A stretch of 64,000 nucleotides of DNA, taken from assembly GCA_933228675.1 (NCBI GenBank), contig OW121741.1, positions 56,293,310 to 56,357,309 of the forward strand, read 5' to 3'. The position numbers and the translations under genes were made by a program. The notes beneath the pieces were generated by a model that worked only from the letters and a program-made list of their open reading frames with translations, made no database searches and was not told the origin of the DNA. The stretch is from Stomorhina lunata. Taxonomy: Eukaryota > Arthropoda > Insecta > Diptera > Rhiniidae. Positions 25,057 to 37,276 of this stretch are shown piece by piece. Position 1 is the stretch's first letter; every line of letters starts with the position of its first letter.

Positions 25057-25830
25057 TTGACGATCAGACGACGTGCCACGCAAATGCGTATCAGTCAACG
25101 GTCTTTACAGCGAATTTTGGTAAAAAATTTGAAGATGTTTCCGTACAAAGTCCAGACGGTGCATCAGCTGTTAGCTGCTGACCGCCAATCGCGTCTAACA
25201 TACGCTCACGCCATCCTTAATCACCACCAAGAGGAAGACGATTTTTCATTAAAAATAATCATGAGTGATGAGGCCCATTTCCATCTTACCGGGTACGTAA
25301 ATAAGCAAAATTTACGTGAAAATCCGCGTGTAACCCACGAAGAGCTATTACACCCGCTCAAAGTCATTGTATGGTGTGCTTTTTTCGCTGGAGGAGTCAT
25401 CGGACCTTTTTTCTTCAAAGACGTAGCGGGCCAAGCGGTTACTGTGAATGGTGAGCGCTACAGAGCAATGATTAACGAGTTCCGTTTGCCGCAACTTGAT
25501 GAATTGGGATTGGAAAACATGTGGTTCCAACAGGACGGTGCAACGGCATACACTGCACGTGCCACAACCGATATGCTGAAGGATGCATTTCCCGGGCGCC
25601 TGATCTTCCGTTTTGGCGATTTGCACTGGCCAGCAAGATCGCCTGATTTGACCGCTGCAGACTTCTTTTTGTGGGGCTTTTTGAAGTCGCGGGTTTATGT
25701 TAACAAGCCTCAGACTCTTGCAGCTCTTAAAGACAATATCCGTCAAGAATGTGAGGACCTATCGCCGGAAGTTTTGGCCAAAGTGATGTAAAATGCTATA
25801 AAAAGGGCTCAAATGACAATCAACTCTGGC
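25057..25830 (+). pseudogene. DD41D Tc1/mariner transposase fragment (rosa-type)
   Basis: The open frame ends at 25791 and covers about 244 residues of a Tc1/mariner-superfamily transposase that is normally around 340-350 residues. It starts inside the N-terminal DNA-binding part and has no ATG (the first codon is TTG in host sequence). The catalytic triad is readable: D71 in MSDEAHFHL, D160 in QQDGAT and D202 in SPDLTAADFFLW. Exactly 41 residues separate the last two, the spacing of the DD41D (rosa) group. A short deletion is likely at residues 84-88, where the family has a few more residues. After residue 244 a TAA stands where the protein sequence continues (NAIKRAQMTINSGR) to about 25830. 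No terminal inverted repeats are present. It is a dead fragment. Confidence 0.85.
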
Positions 25831-27932
25831 CGGAAAACGAAAAGCTTTTCGGTGGCGTCATCATCTAGAATAGTTAGGTTGGGCAGGTGGCTGATGTATA
25901 AGGCAGCGTCACTTGGATTCTAAAGTACGATAGACCCGATAAACCATGCAGAAAAGATGCTTCAAAATGTAGATGCCCTTAGATTTGCAAGAGTACATCG
26001 ATTTGATGAAGATTAAGTATTCTGGCACACAACCCAAAAACACAGTGCCCAGTGAGGGTTGTGTACTTTAATTCATACGAATTATCCAACTATTAAAGGT
26101 TAATGATTAGTTATGTAAAACTCTGAAGTTAGCGGACTGATTTAGGTCAAAGTTTTAACAATGATTGTCAATGTATACAAGCCTTAGAATTATAAGGTAT
26201 ACACACTTAGTTTTAGATACATGCGTGAAATATATAGCTAGCTATGAATGGATATCAGCTTTGGCGGAAAATTTATTGAAGATTTACGTATTAATCTGAA
26301 GTTAGTTAACTAATTAAGATGAATACTTCAACAATAATATTTGGGATGCATTGTTCTTTCGATCTGTCCGATGGATATGTGGAAAGTTTTGCTCTAGTTC
26401 TTTGTGCAATTATAACGTGATTTAATTTATCAGCATTAAAGTGATTCCCGGTCGGGGTTATATGGGATATAACAGAAAATTTGAACCGAGCTCGCCCATT
26501 TTCAAAGCCGAACTTTTCAAGAGATCGCCCTGAATAACGATATTGTACAACGTCTTTATACATACTAAATGCCATCATCGTATCTATTATAATAGATAGA
26601 TAATTATAATTTGTCATTTATTTACTACTAAGAGATTGCCTTAGGCGAAGTTATACGGGAGCAATAGTCAAACGTGAACGGATTTCTCCCAATTGCAATT
26701 AAACAATTTAAATTTTCGTTGATATGTGAGATACATACATACATATGTAGGTTTTGAACGGATATCATATACTTAGCTGCATTTTTGTACTTCCTAGGAA
26801 GAATTAACATAGAATTAAGATAAATGCAGTGTGTCTGTCTGCTAAAATCAGATTTGTGGAGCTCCTGGAAGGTATACCCATATGCATTTTACACAAAATT
26901 TTAGGATATCGTCCCACCCTGAGCTCCAAAAACTTGACTACAACAGAAAAAAGGACAGACAGGTAGACGGACGGACGGACAGACAGGTAGACGGACGGAC
27001 GGACAAACAGACGGACGGACGTAGCGAAATCGATTCTCCTGCCGATTCTGAGACGATCGGTACAACTTGAATGGTATTCATAATCAGATTTGTGGAGTTT
27101 ATATCAGATTTTAGGAAATCCTCCCACAAAGAACGCTGTCAAATTTCATCACAATCGGTCCATAAACACCTGAGATATCGCTGAAACAATATTTACAAAA
27201 TGTAAACAAAATTTCTTAGACACGTACTTTGGGCAATTTGCTGTACATTACAAGTAGTGTTTTGGCGGTATCTCAGTTGTTTATGGACCGCTTTTGATAA
27301 AATTTTATAATGTGCTTGGCGGGGGAATTTCCTAAAATCTGATCTATAAAATCTTATGTATGTCCGTGATCCAGGAGGATGGTTTTTCCTATTTCTGCAT
27401 TTCATTGTTTCAACAAACATTCTCTAACGCGTACTTTGTGCAATTTGCGATACATCAAATTTAGTGTTTTGGCTGTATCTCAGTTGTTTATTGACCGATT
27501 TTGCTAACATTTTACAGAGTGCTTTGGGGAACCATTTCCTACAATCTGATATATAATATATTATCACATGTACACCAGAAGTACCTTGTTTCTCTTATTA
27601 TTTAAAAGTGTGTTTCAATCAAAAATTTTAAAATTTTCGTCTAATTTTTGGTATTTTTTCGATATTTTCGGTGTTTATAAACCGATTTTAATGAAATTTA
27701 ATAGCGTTCATTGCGGGAGAATTTCCTAAAATCTGGTATATAATTTATGTAGGTCCACCCTCCAGGGGCTTCAGAAACTTGATTTCAACAGACAGACAGA
27801 CGGACGGACAGACAGACAGACAGACGGACATGGCTTAATCGATTCTCCTCCCGATTCTGAGTCGATCGGTATAATTTTTATGGGGTCTACGATCACTAAT
27901 AAAAAAATTACAAACGGAATCACAAACTTATA

Positions 27933-27961
27933 ATACCCTTTCACCTATTGGTGAAGGGTAT
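27933..27961 (-). repeat. 29-nt palindromic hairpin 5
   Basis: ATACCCTTTCACC...GGTGAAGGGTAT, the terminal hairpin of the module. It is preceded by the inverted repeat of the module start (ACAAACTTATA). Confidence 0.85.
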
Positions 27962-28022
27962 AAAAATGAATTTTTTTACAAAAAAATATCTTTTTTTTAC
28001 AAAAAAATAAATTTTTTTTATA

Positions 28023-30489
28023 AACAAGTAAGAGTGGTATATTCGGCTTTGCCGAATCTTGGATACCCTTCACCAATGGTGTTCCAAAAGTACTTAATGT
28101 AATTCGTAGCAATATTTGGTTATACTAGTATTATATGCAAAGAGTCTTCAAAGTTAAGAGTCGGAAAACGAAAACCTTTTCGGTGGCGTCCTCATCTAGA
28201 ATAGTTATGCACCCAAAGGTTAGGTTGGGCAGGTGGCTGATGTCTAGGGAAGCTTCACTTGGGTTCTAAAGTGGTCCCTTTGTGAAAGATAATGATTACT
28301 AGACTACAAGTAGAGAATGCATATTTAAGCCAGCCAGTAGCTTCGAAATAAAATAGACACATATTTTACGAACATTTAATAAAGTTCGATAGACCAGATA
28401 AACCATGCAGAAAAGATGCTTCAAAATGTAGATGCCCTTACATTTGCAATAGCACATCGATTTGATGAAGTTTAAGTATTCTGACATGCAACCCAAAAAC
28501 GCTGTGCCCAGTGAGGGTTGTGCACTTTAATTCGTACGAATTATCCAACTAGTAAAAGTTCTTGATTAGTTATGTAAAACTCTGAAGTTAGCGGACTGAT
28601 TTAGGTCAAAGCTTTAACAATGATTGTCAATGTATACAAGCCTTCAAATTATAGGGTATACACTCTTAGTTTTAGATACATACGTGAAATATATAGCTTT
28701 TGAATGGATGGTTATCAGCTTTGTCGGAAAAGTTTACTTATTAATTTGAAGTTAGTTAATTAATTAAAATGAACACTTCATCAATAATATTTGGGATGTT
28801 TAGTTCTTTCGATCTGTCCGATGGATGTTTGGAAAGTTTTGCTCTAGTTCTTTGTGCAATTTTATTATGATTTAATTTATCAGCATTAAATCGATTCCCG
28901 GTCTGGTTTATGTGGGAGATTTCACTAAATGTGAATAGAGCTCGCCCATTTTCAATATCGAACTTTTCAAGAGATCAGAAATACTTTTGTCAAATGTTGT
29001 ACCTCTAGAAAGTTTATTTTAGGCGCTATTGTCCTGAATATCAATATTGTACAACGTCTTTATACTAAATGTCATCATCGTATCTATTATAATTTGTCAC
29101 TTATTAGCTACTAAGAGATTGCCTTAGGCGAAGTTATACGGAATCAATTATCAAACGTGAACGGATTTCTCCCAATTGCAATTAAAAAATTTAAATTTTT
29201 GTTGATATGTGAGATACTTACATACATATGTAGGTTTTGAATGGATATCATGTAATCAGCTGCATTTTTGTACTTCCTAGGAAGATTACCTATAATTTGA
29301 TATATAATACATTCTCAAATGTTATCATAATGTTCAAAAGTCAGACACAAAATTAAGATAAATGCAGTGTGCCTGTCTGCTAAATAAAACCAGATTTGTG
29401 GAGCTCCTGAATTGTCCCACCCTGAATTTCATTTCATTGTCGTTCAAAACACCATCGCTTAAACGCTAAATTATATCTACCACAAATTACAGAATGCATC
29501 AGGATTTAGATAATCCCCTGCGAAGGACACTATTAAACTTCATCAAAATAAACATCTGAGATATCGACAAAACAGGAGCTCCAAAAACTTGACTACAACA
29601 GAAAAAAGGACAGACAGGTAGACGGACGGACATGTAGACGGACGGACAAACAAACAGACGGACGGACGGGCAAACAAACAGACGGACGGACAGACGGACG
29701 GAGGTCGCGAAATCGATTCTTGTGCCGATTCAGAGTTGATCGGTACAATTTGAATGGTATTCATAATCAGATTTGTGGAGTATATATATCAGATTTTAGA
29801 AAATCCTCCCATAAAGAACGATGTCAAATTTCATCACAATCGGTCCATAAACACCTGAGATATCGCTGAAACAATACTTACAAAATGTAAACAAAATTTC
29901 TTAGACACGTACTTTGGGCAATTTGCTGTACATCAAATGTAGTGTTATTGCGATATCTCAATTGTTTATGGACCGCTTTTGATAAAATTTAATAACGTGC
30001 TTGGTGGGGGAATTTCCTAAAATCTGATATAAAATGTACGTATGTCCGTGCTAAAGGAGGATGGTTTTTTCCTATTTCTGCATTTCATTTTTTCAACAAA
30101 CATTCCCTAATGCGTACTTTGGGCAATTTGCGATACATAAAATTTAGTGTTTTGGCAATATCTCAGTTGTTTATGGACCGATTTTGATAAAATTTTACAG
30201 AGTGCTTTGGGAAAATATTTCCTACAATCTGATATATAACATATTATCACATGTACACCAGGAGTATCTTTTTTCTCTTGTTATTTAAAAGTGTGTTTCA
30301 ATCAAAAATTTTAAAATTTTCGTCTAATTTTTGGTATTTTTTCGATATTTTCGGTGTTTATAAACCGATTTTAATGAAATTTAATAGCGTTCATTGCGGG
30401 AGAATTTCCTAAAATCTGATATATAATTTATGTAAGTCCATCCTCCAGGGGCTTCAGAAACTTGATTTCAACAGACAGACAGACAGACG

Positions 30490-30521
<32 letters not shown>

Positions 30522-30656
30522 GACATCGCTTAATCGATTCTCCTCCCGATTCTGAGTCGATCGGTATAATTTTTATGGGGTCTACGATCACTAATAAAAA
30601 AATTACAAACGGAATCACAAACTTATAATACCCTTTCACCTATTGGTGAAGGGTAT
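28023..30656 (+). mobile_element. DINE-like element copy, apparently complete
   Basis: It starts with ACAAGTAAGAGTGGTATA and the palindrome at 28041-28057, and ends with hairpin 6 at 30628-30656. Its first 2 kb is parallel to 22746-24747. (GTCY)n tracts lie at 29608-29702 and 30472-30525. The 62-bp stretch before it (27962-28022) is short T/A runs. No coding capacity. This is the best reference copy in the window. Confidence 0.8.
30628..30656 (-). repeat. 29-nt palindromic hairpin 6
   Basis: Same as hairpin 5. It closes the DINE-like copy at 28023-30656. Confidence 0.85.
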
Positions 30657-31223
30657 AAAAATAATTTAAATTCGGCAATTTGCGGGACATCGAATTTGGA
30701 GTTTTGGCTATATCTCAGATTGTTATATTCCGATTTTGATGATATTTAACATCGTTTTGCTTTAGTGGATTTCCTAAGATCTGACATATTATGCATGTCA
30801 GTATACTATCCGCAAATTGAGGAATTTTGAATTTTGGCTATATCTCAGGTGTTAATAGAAATGTATATTGAAATTTGATAATAAACTTCATAGAACACAA
30901 TTAACATCCAATATTTAACTTATATCGGTATGCCATCCAGGAGCTACACAAACCTGATTTCAGTAGACGTTTAATTTTTAGTATTTTTTTTTTCGATATT
31001 TCCGGTGTTTATGAACCGATTTTAATGAAATTTAATAGCTTCGGAAACTAGATTTCAACAGACAGACGGACGGACAGGCAGACAGACGGACATCGCTTAA
31101 TCGATTCTCCTCCCGATTCTGAGTCGATCGGTATAATTTTTATGATCACTACGATCACTAATAAAAAAATTACAAACGGAATCACAAACTTATAATACCC
31201 TTTCACCTATTGGTGAAGGGTAT
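30657..31223 (-). mobile_element. Fragment of fold-back arm and terminal module
   Basis: 30,660-30,970 matches internal parts of the right fold-back arm (about 11,090-11,490) with deletions. It then joins a short module end with a (GTCY)n tract at about 31063-31091 and closes with hairpin 7. Confidence 0.65.
31195..31223 (-). repeat. 29-nt palindromic hairpin 7
   Basis: Same as hairpin 5. The sequence just inside it (ATGATCACTACGATCACT) has the same duplicated GATCACT variant as the module at 5392, linking these two loci as an inverted pair. Confidence 0.85.
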
Positions 31224-32745
31224 AAAAATGGTATCAAATACGATTTTGGTCTTTTTCGATTAATGGGGTAGAAAAGGACAAAAACGGGTCAAAAAGTTAA
31301 AGATAGGTTTTTTCTTTATAAACTATGCATATTGTTTAAATCAATAAAGAGGTAGAATAATTTATAGACTGTTCGATTGACATTGAAGAAAAATGTGACA
31401 GGTGTTTGGTACTTTTTAAAATTAAGGGGTTAAAAACAGAAAAATCGTTAATATTATACTTTCTTAACAAAAATGGAGTTAAGATCTGCAATAAAAATAT
31501 CAGGACACGTATTCGGTATTTTTTTTGAATTTGGCTGACCTGGAATAAAAAACGGGTTAAAAAAGGAAACTTTTGTAAAATATTCAAAACCAAAGACGAA
31601 AAGAACAAGATTTAAATTGGGTTAGAAATCAAAATTGGGTGGGCGAAAATAAGGGAGGCGTTTTTAGTACTTTTTTGAAAATGGCACCAGTAAAGGTCCT
31701 ATATGTATCTTAAGAACCAATAAATGTTTAATTTAATTTATATCGGAATCGATAAACAAGTAAAAAAATATTTTGGTAAATTTTGTAACTTTTTCATTGT
31801 AACTTTGTCAATTCCAATTGTACCGCTAACGAAGTAGCGGGTTCTAGTATTAAATAAAACAATAAATTACGCAAATATTCACGAATAAAATTAATTAAAC
31901 CAGAGATACTAACAGATACGTTCTTAAACAAAGCCTAAAACCTTTTCTATTAACGTTCCGAATTTTGTCAAAATCCGTCTAGTAGTTTAGAAGTTGCTGA
32001 GTTAATACCACATTAACTTTATATGCACACTAGGGTGACAATTTTTTGTATGAAGGAAAAAGATTTTTCGAATTTTATAACTTTTTCTACGGAATATTGT
32101 GACACTAGGTCTAAAAGTTTAGATCTGAAAATTTGAGCCAAATCGGACAATGTTCTATGGGCGCGCATCGGGTCCAAAGTTTAAGATCCCATTTGTATGG
32201 GTAACTTTTTTGTTTTTGCGAAATTTAGAGCAAAAATAAATAATTTTTACAAGAAAAATAATAGAATATTAAGGAGAACTAACACAGCTTTATTTCAAAT
32301 CGTGAAAAAGTTATTGCAGCTTTCCCCCGAAAATTCATGTCCTTGAAAACGCGCCTAAGGATATACACCAAAAATTGTATGTTGTAAATAAAGAAATTCC
32401 AAAGTTAGACATGATTTATCATTTAATGGCTTGTTACTAGTAAATAGTTCAGCTTTGTTTAAATTAAATCAAATTTACTTAGTTTTTCATTTTGAAAAAT
32501 GATACATTTTTCTCAGGACGGTTGCAAAAATCATTTTTTAATTTTTTGAAAATTTCGTTCAACATATATTACAAATTTAGAATTTGTTCTACAGTGTGCT
32601 AAAACAGACAAATTGGAGAATAAGACCCAAACCGTACCTGCTATTTCAAATTGAAGAATTTCGAGAAAATAAGAATTTTTGGACCAATTTCTAGTAGATG
32701 CTCGGTAAATTTTACTTGTATTAAATTTAAAAAAAAAAAAAAGCA
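31224..32745. repeat. Inverted partner of 4376-5362 with a 530-bp extra segment
   Basis: Reverse complement of 4376-5362, including four or so units of the CACGT/GGTACTTTTT array. About 31945-32480 has no counterpart in the other copy, so one copy gained or lost it. No ORF, terminal repeat or target duplication was recognised for the extra part. Confidence 0.7.
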
Positions 32746-33790
32746 GGTAAGAGTGGTATATTAGGCTTTGACGAATCTTGGATACCCTTCACCAATGGTG
32801 TTCCAAAAGTAAAGTTCAATATCGTAAGAATTTATTGATAATTATATAGTTATGATTACTAAGTTAGTTGAGCCCCACACAAATGCTTGATATGTATATT
32901 AATTTTCTTTTGTTCATACCAAATATAATTCCTAGCAATATTTGGTTATACTAGTATTGTATGCAGAGTCTTTTAAATTAAGAGTCGGAAAACGAAAAGC
33001 TTCTCGGTGGCGTCATCATCTAGAAAAGTCATGGACCCAAAGGTTAGGTTTAATAAAGTTCGATAGATCAGATAAACCATGCAGAAAAAATGCTTCCAAA
33101 TGTACGTATAATCCAACTAGTAAAAGTTCTTGATTAATTATGTAAAACTCTGAAGTGAGCGTACCGATATAGATCAAAACTTTAATAATGATTGTTTTGT
33201 CAATGTATACAAGCCTTAGAATAATAAGGTATACACTCTTAGTTTTAGATACATACGGGAAATATATAGCTTTTAAATGGATGGATAATCTGAAGTTAGT
33301 TAACTAATTGAGATGAATACTTCATCCATAATATTTGGGATATTGTTCTTCCGATCTGTACGATGGATGTGTGGAAAGTTTTGCTCTAGTTCTTTGTGCA
33401 GTTAAATATTTTGTTCATCGATTTTTCAGCTAGAATTTAAAACAGTATGCACATAAATAATTGTAACCTATCAATTACAAGTATGTATATTTCTGAAGAC
33501 TGATGAAGGACAGTCCTACAGAAATAATAATATATATTGATTTCAAATCTCGGTTATTAACACATACTGTAAGTTTTTGGCCGATGAAATAATAATACTT
33601 TATTAATTTGTGTTTTACCTTGATTTATATTGGGTCTAAATAATTCTGAAGGTAGATTGAAATACAATTTCAGAAATTTAAATTCATATGTCTTAAAAGT
33701 AAGGGGACCGATTAAAATGGTTGCTTTAACGAGATGTTTCTGGGGTATCTATCTATCGGTGCAAATGTAAAACATATTAAATAATAAAAA
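32746..33790 (+). mobile_element. DINE-like copy holding the LINE empty site
   Basis: It is the inverted partner of 1864-4375 but without the LINE, so its sequence around 33,075-33,095 (CATGCAGAAAAAATGCTTCC) is the pre-insertion site. The left terminus at 32,750-32,790 is a mutated form of the family end (TATTAGGCTTTGACGAATC). No gene. Confidence 0.75.
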
Positions 33791-34046
33791 AAACAAGAAG
33801 TAATTTATGTTAGACTTATGGAAATTACATTTGGTAGTAATTCTTCAGTCGAACAATATATGCTTTAGATTGTTATAAAGTTAGATAAATACTTCAGAAA
33901 TAATACTTGGAAAGTATTGTTCTTTCAATTTGGCATGTTTAAATTGTCATACCACTAATTTTAAACATATGTACATCTTATTTCCGTCTTCTGAAATCAG
34001 GTTTGTGTAGCTCCTGGATGGCATACCGACATATGTTAAATATTGG
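33791..34046. repeat. Fragments shared with 12.1 kb and with fold-back arms
   Basis: 33,790-33,940 is the reverse complement of about 12,085-12,195. 33,955-34,046 matches the fold-back arm near 6655-6750. No gene. Confidence 0.6.
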
Positions 34047-34721
34047 ATTGAAAGAAATTAATTTTTAGTTGAACCAAGAATTTATGTTAAGAGGTTGTGG
34101 GTTCGAATCCGGGCTCAGGTTCATATCATAAATTTTTATTTTTTAATTTTTAATAGTTTTCATGATTTAAATTAGATTAATAATTTTTAGGAATACTGAA
34201 AAAACTATGTGACACTTAGCAGTGTGGAATGCTGCATTTTCTGTCCCGCTACGGACTTCATCAGCACACTGTGTCACCAACTGTTAGATGCCAGTAGTTA
34301 AGATCATCTATTTAACTGAATTCTTAAGCGAAATTGAAAACGAGAATTATGTTAACACTCATTTCTATTTCACCTATGACCATATGATCGATTCAGTTAG
34401 ACGAACTTATCCACCATAGTTTTTTCCTTTTATGTTTTTGTATTCCTATCCTTTATTAATCTACATTTACTTCGTACTTTAACCAACTGTCAGCTGGTAA
34501 TGAAGACAAAGATTTTTGTTTTTGACAAGTTTTTTTTTATTCTTTTACGTTAATGCAAATTTGAATTTAGTATCAACTTGAAAGAGTTAGTGAAAACATG
34601 TAAATCGCGGTGCCCATGCAATTTAATTGAAAGAAATTAATTTTTAGTTGAACCAAGAATTTATGTTAAGAGGTTGTGGGTTCGAATCCGGGCTCAGGTT
34701 CATATCATAAATTTTTATTTT
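34047..34721 (+). repeat. 96-bp direct repeat with tRNA-like B box, flanking 480 bp
   Basis: Two essentially identical 96-bp copies (34047-34142 and 34626-34721) contain GGTTCGAATCC at 34100-34110 and 34679-34689, the RNA polymerase III B-box consensus. No A box, anticodon arm or acceptor stem can be folded, so these are not tRNA genes. A tRNA-derived SINE tail is possible. Between them, around 34,205-34,275, an imperfect inverted repeat (GTGACACTTAGCAGTGTG and CAGCACACTGTGTCAC) could fold into a stem. Confidence 0.55.
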
Positions 34722-34722
34722 T

Positions 34723-34751
34723 ATACCCTTCACCAATAGGTGAAAGGGTAT
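34723..34751 (+). repeat. 29-nt palindromic hairpin 8
   Basis: Same as hairpin 1, directly abutting the second 96-bp repeat. It opens the DINE-like copy that hosts the nested stack. Confidence 0.85.
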
Positions 34752-34857
34752 TATAAGTTTGTGATTCCGTTTGTAATTTTTTTATTAGTGATCGTAGACC
34801 CCATAAAAATTATACCGATCGACTCAGAATCGGGAGGAGAATCGATTAAGCGATGTC

Positions 34858-34888
<31 letters not shown>

Positions 34889-36060
34889 CTGTCTGTTGAA
34901 ATCAAGTTTCTGAAGCCCCTGGAGGATGGACCTATATAAATTATATATCAGATTTTAGGAAATTCTCCCGCAATGAACGCTATTAAATTTCATTAAAATC
35001 GGTTTATAAACACAGAAAATATCGAAAAAATACGAAAAATTAGACGAAAATTTTAAAATTTTTGATTGAAACACACTTTTAAATAACAAGAGAAAAACTA
35101 TACTCCTGGTGTATATGTGATAATATATTATATATCAGATTGTAGGAAATGGTTCCCCAAAGCACTCTGTAAAATTTTATCAAAACACTACTTGTGATGT
35201 ACAGCAAATTGCCCAAAGTACGTGTCTAAGAAATTTTGTTTACATTTTGTAAGTATTGTTTCAGCGATATCTCAGGTGTTTATGGACCGATTGTGATGAA
35301 ATTTAACAGCGTTCTTTGTGTGAGGATTTCCTAAAGTCTGATATGTAAACTCCACAAATCTTATTATGAATACCATTCAAATTGTACCGATCGACTCAGA
35401 ATCGGCAGGAGAATTGATTTCGCGACGTCCGTCCGTCTGTTTGTCCGTCCGTCCGTCTACCTGTCTGTCTGTCAGTCCGTCTACCTGTCTGTCCTTTGGA
35501 GCTTTTGTAGTCAAGTTTTTGGAGCTCCTTTTTTGTCGATATTTTAGATGTTTATTTTGATCAAATTTAATAGCGTTCTTCACAGCGGATTACCTAAATT
35601 CTGATGCACTCGGTAATTTGTGGTAGATATAATTTAGTGTTTAAGCGTTATTTCACGTGTTTTGATCGACAACAATGAAATGCAGGGTGGGACGATATCC
35701 TAAAATTTTGTGTAAAATTTATATGGGTATACCTTCCAGGAGCTCCATAAATCTGATTTTAGCAGACAGACACACTGCATTTATCTTAATTTTGTGTCTG
35801 ACTTTTGAACATTATTATAAAATTTGAGAATGCATTATATATCAAGTTATAGGCAGTCTTCCTAGGAAGTACAAAAAATGCAGCTAAGTACATGATATGC
35901 GTTCAAAACCTACATTTGTATGTATGTATCTCACATATCAACGAAAATTTAAATTTTTTAATTGCAATTGGGAGAAATCCGTTCACGTTTGACAATTGCT
36001 CCCATATAACTTCGCCTAAGGCAATCTCTTAGTAGCTAATAAATGACAAATTATAATTAT

Positions 36061-36124
36061 CTTTATACTAAATGTCATCATCGTATCTATTATAATAGAC
36101 ACGATGATGACATTTAGTATAAAG
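36061..36124. repeat. 64-bp near-perfect palindrome
   Basis: Arms of 24 bp (36061-36084 and 36101-36124, CTTTATACTAAATGTCATCA and so on) are perfect inverted repeats. The centre TCTATTATAATAGA is itself palindromic, leaving one mismatched pair. Other copies of this DINE-like family have only one arm, so the palindrome is specific to this copy. Confidence 0.9.
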
Positions 36125-36664
36125 ACGTTGTACAATATCCTAATTCAGGGCGATAGCGCCTAAAATAAACTTTCTAGAGGGACAACATTTGACAAAAATA
36201 TTTCTGATCTCTTGAAAAGTTCGGTATTGAAAATGGGCGAGCTCGGTTCACATTTACTGTTATCTCCCATATAACTCCGACCGGGAATCACTTTAATGCT
36301 GATAAATTAAATCACATTATAATTGCATAAAGAACTAGAGCAAAACTTTCCACACATCCATCGGACAGATCGAAAGAACAATACATCCCAAATATTATTG
36401 TTGAAGTATTCATCTTAATTAGTTAACTAACTTCAGATTAATAGATATTTAGATAGATATTTATTTATTTATTGATATCACATACAACAAGATATTTATC
36501 TTATAAATTACAGTATGTGATGTTATAATGATTACATGAATAAATGTTTAAAATCATGACAAAAATGGTAAAATTAAAATTATAAAATTATGAATATTTA
36601 AAGCAAATGTTAAAATTAATTTGGATATTACAATAAAGAGAGACTACATAAATTAAAAGTGTAT

Positions 36665-37153
36665 TTAACGATAAAATTGAAACAATTTTTCTTTAAATAG
36701 TGATGCATTGCCTATTAATTGTATATTTGAGGGTAATAAGTTCCAAATACGTATAGAGTTTATTAAAAATTGCCATTCTGATATCAAACTGCGATGTCTT
36801 GGTAATATTATTTTCAGTCCTCTGTTTGATCTGGCAAATCTGAGGCGGTTGAATAAATAAGCTGGAGATTTTAAGTATATTATTTTGTGAAGCAGAACTA
36901 AAGTTTTGATTTTCAGCAAGTCGCCAATACTGACCCCAAACAGCGATTTCGCAAACGCAGATGTACTTTCATATCTTTTTACGCCATAAACATATCGTAG
37001 GGTGGCATTGTAAGCTTTAGTTAGTTTGTTTTTGCTTATGCTATCGGTACTACTGAAGATTTCACAACCATATAAAAGTTTAGGAATAATGTAAGTTTTC
37101 GCTAGTAGTTCCCTAGGCGTTACGTATTGGGTTGGATATAAGGTTCTCAGCAT
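36665..37153 (-). pseudogene. LINE ORF2 C-terminal fragment
   Basis: This 162-codon open frame continues the reverse transcriptase ORF after frame breaks. It is the C-terminal domain typical of jockey-type ORF2 (LYGCEIF, then a region ending FKEKLFQFYR), whose role is not well defined. The frame breaks lie between here and 37302: one in an 11-base T run at about 37292-37302, and one near 37180. Both are at simple sequence, so sequencing error is possible. Confidence 0.75.
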
Positions 37154-37276
37154 ACCGAATAAACATCCTGTAGCGATGTTTATATGTGTTGAATGTTATT
37201 CCAAGATTCTTAGTAGATTCAACAATATCAATAGGTTCATCAGCTAATGATATAGGGTTACCTACGAGAGTGGTAT

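Larger units (their letters stand above)
24748..27961 (+). mobile_element. DINE-like module pair carrying a captured transposase fragment
   Basis: It begins with hairpin 4 and ends with hairpin 5 in opposite orientation. (GTCY)n tracts lie at 26953-27020 and 27789-27830. The left part matches the start of the right fold-back arm up to about 25063, where the transposase fragment begins. The right part resumes near 25828 at a different internal position of the family (GGAAAACGAAAAGC). The transposase segment therefore bridges two non-adjacent family positions. Confidence 0.7.
34723..36443 (-). mobile_element. DINE-like copy, left part (host of nested stack)
   Basis: It is inverted relative to the 28-kb copy. 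(GTCY)n tracts lie at about 34857-34907 and 35426-35494. It breaks off at 36443 in TTCAGATTAATA, and its continuation (AGTAAATC...) is found at 62830. The two halves are therefore one element split by 26.4 kb. Confidence 0.8.

Noticed and set aside
34093..34120. tRNA gene at the GGTTCGAATCC motif
   Set aside because: The T stem does not pair well and no acceptor, D or anticodon arms can be built around it.
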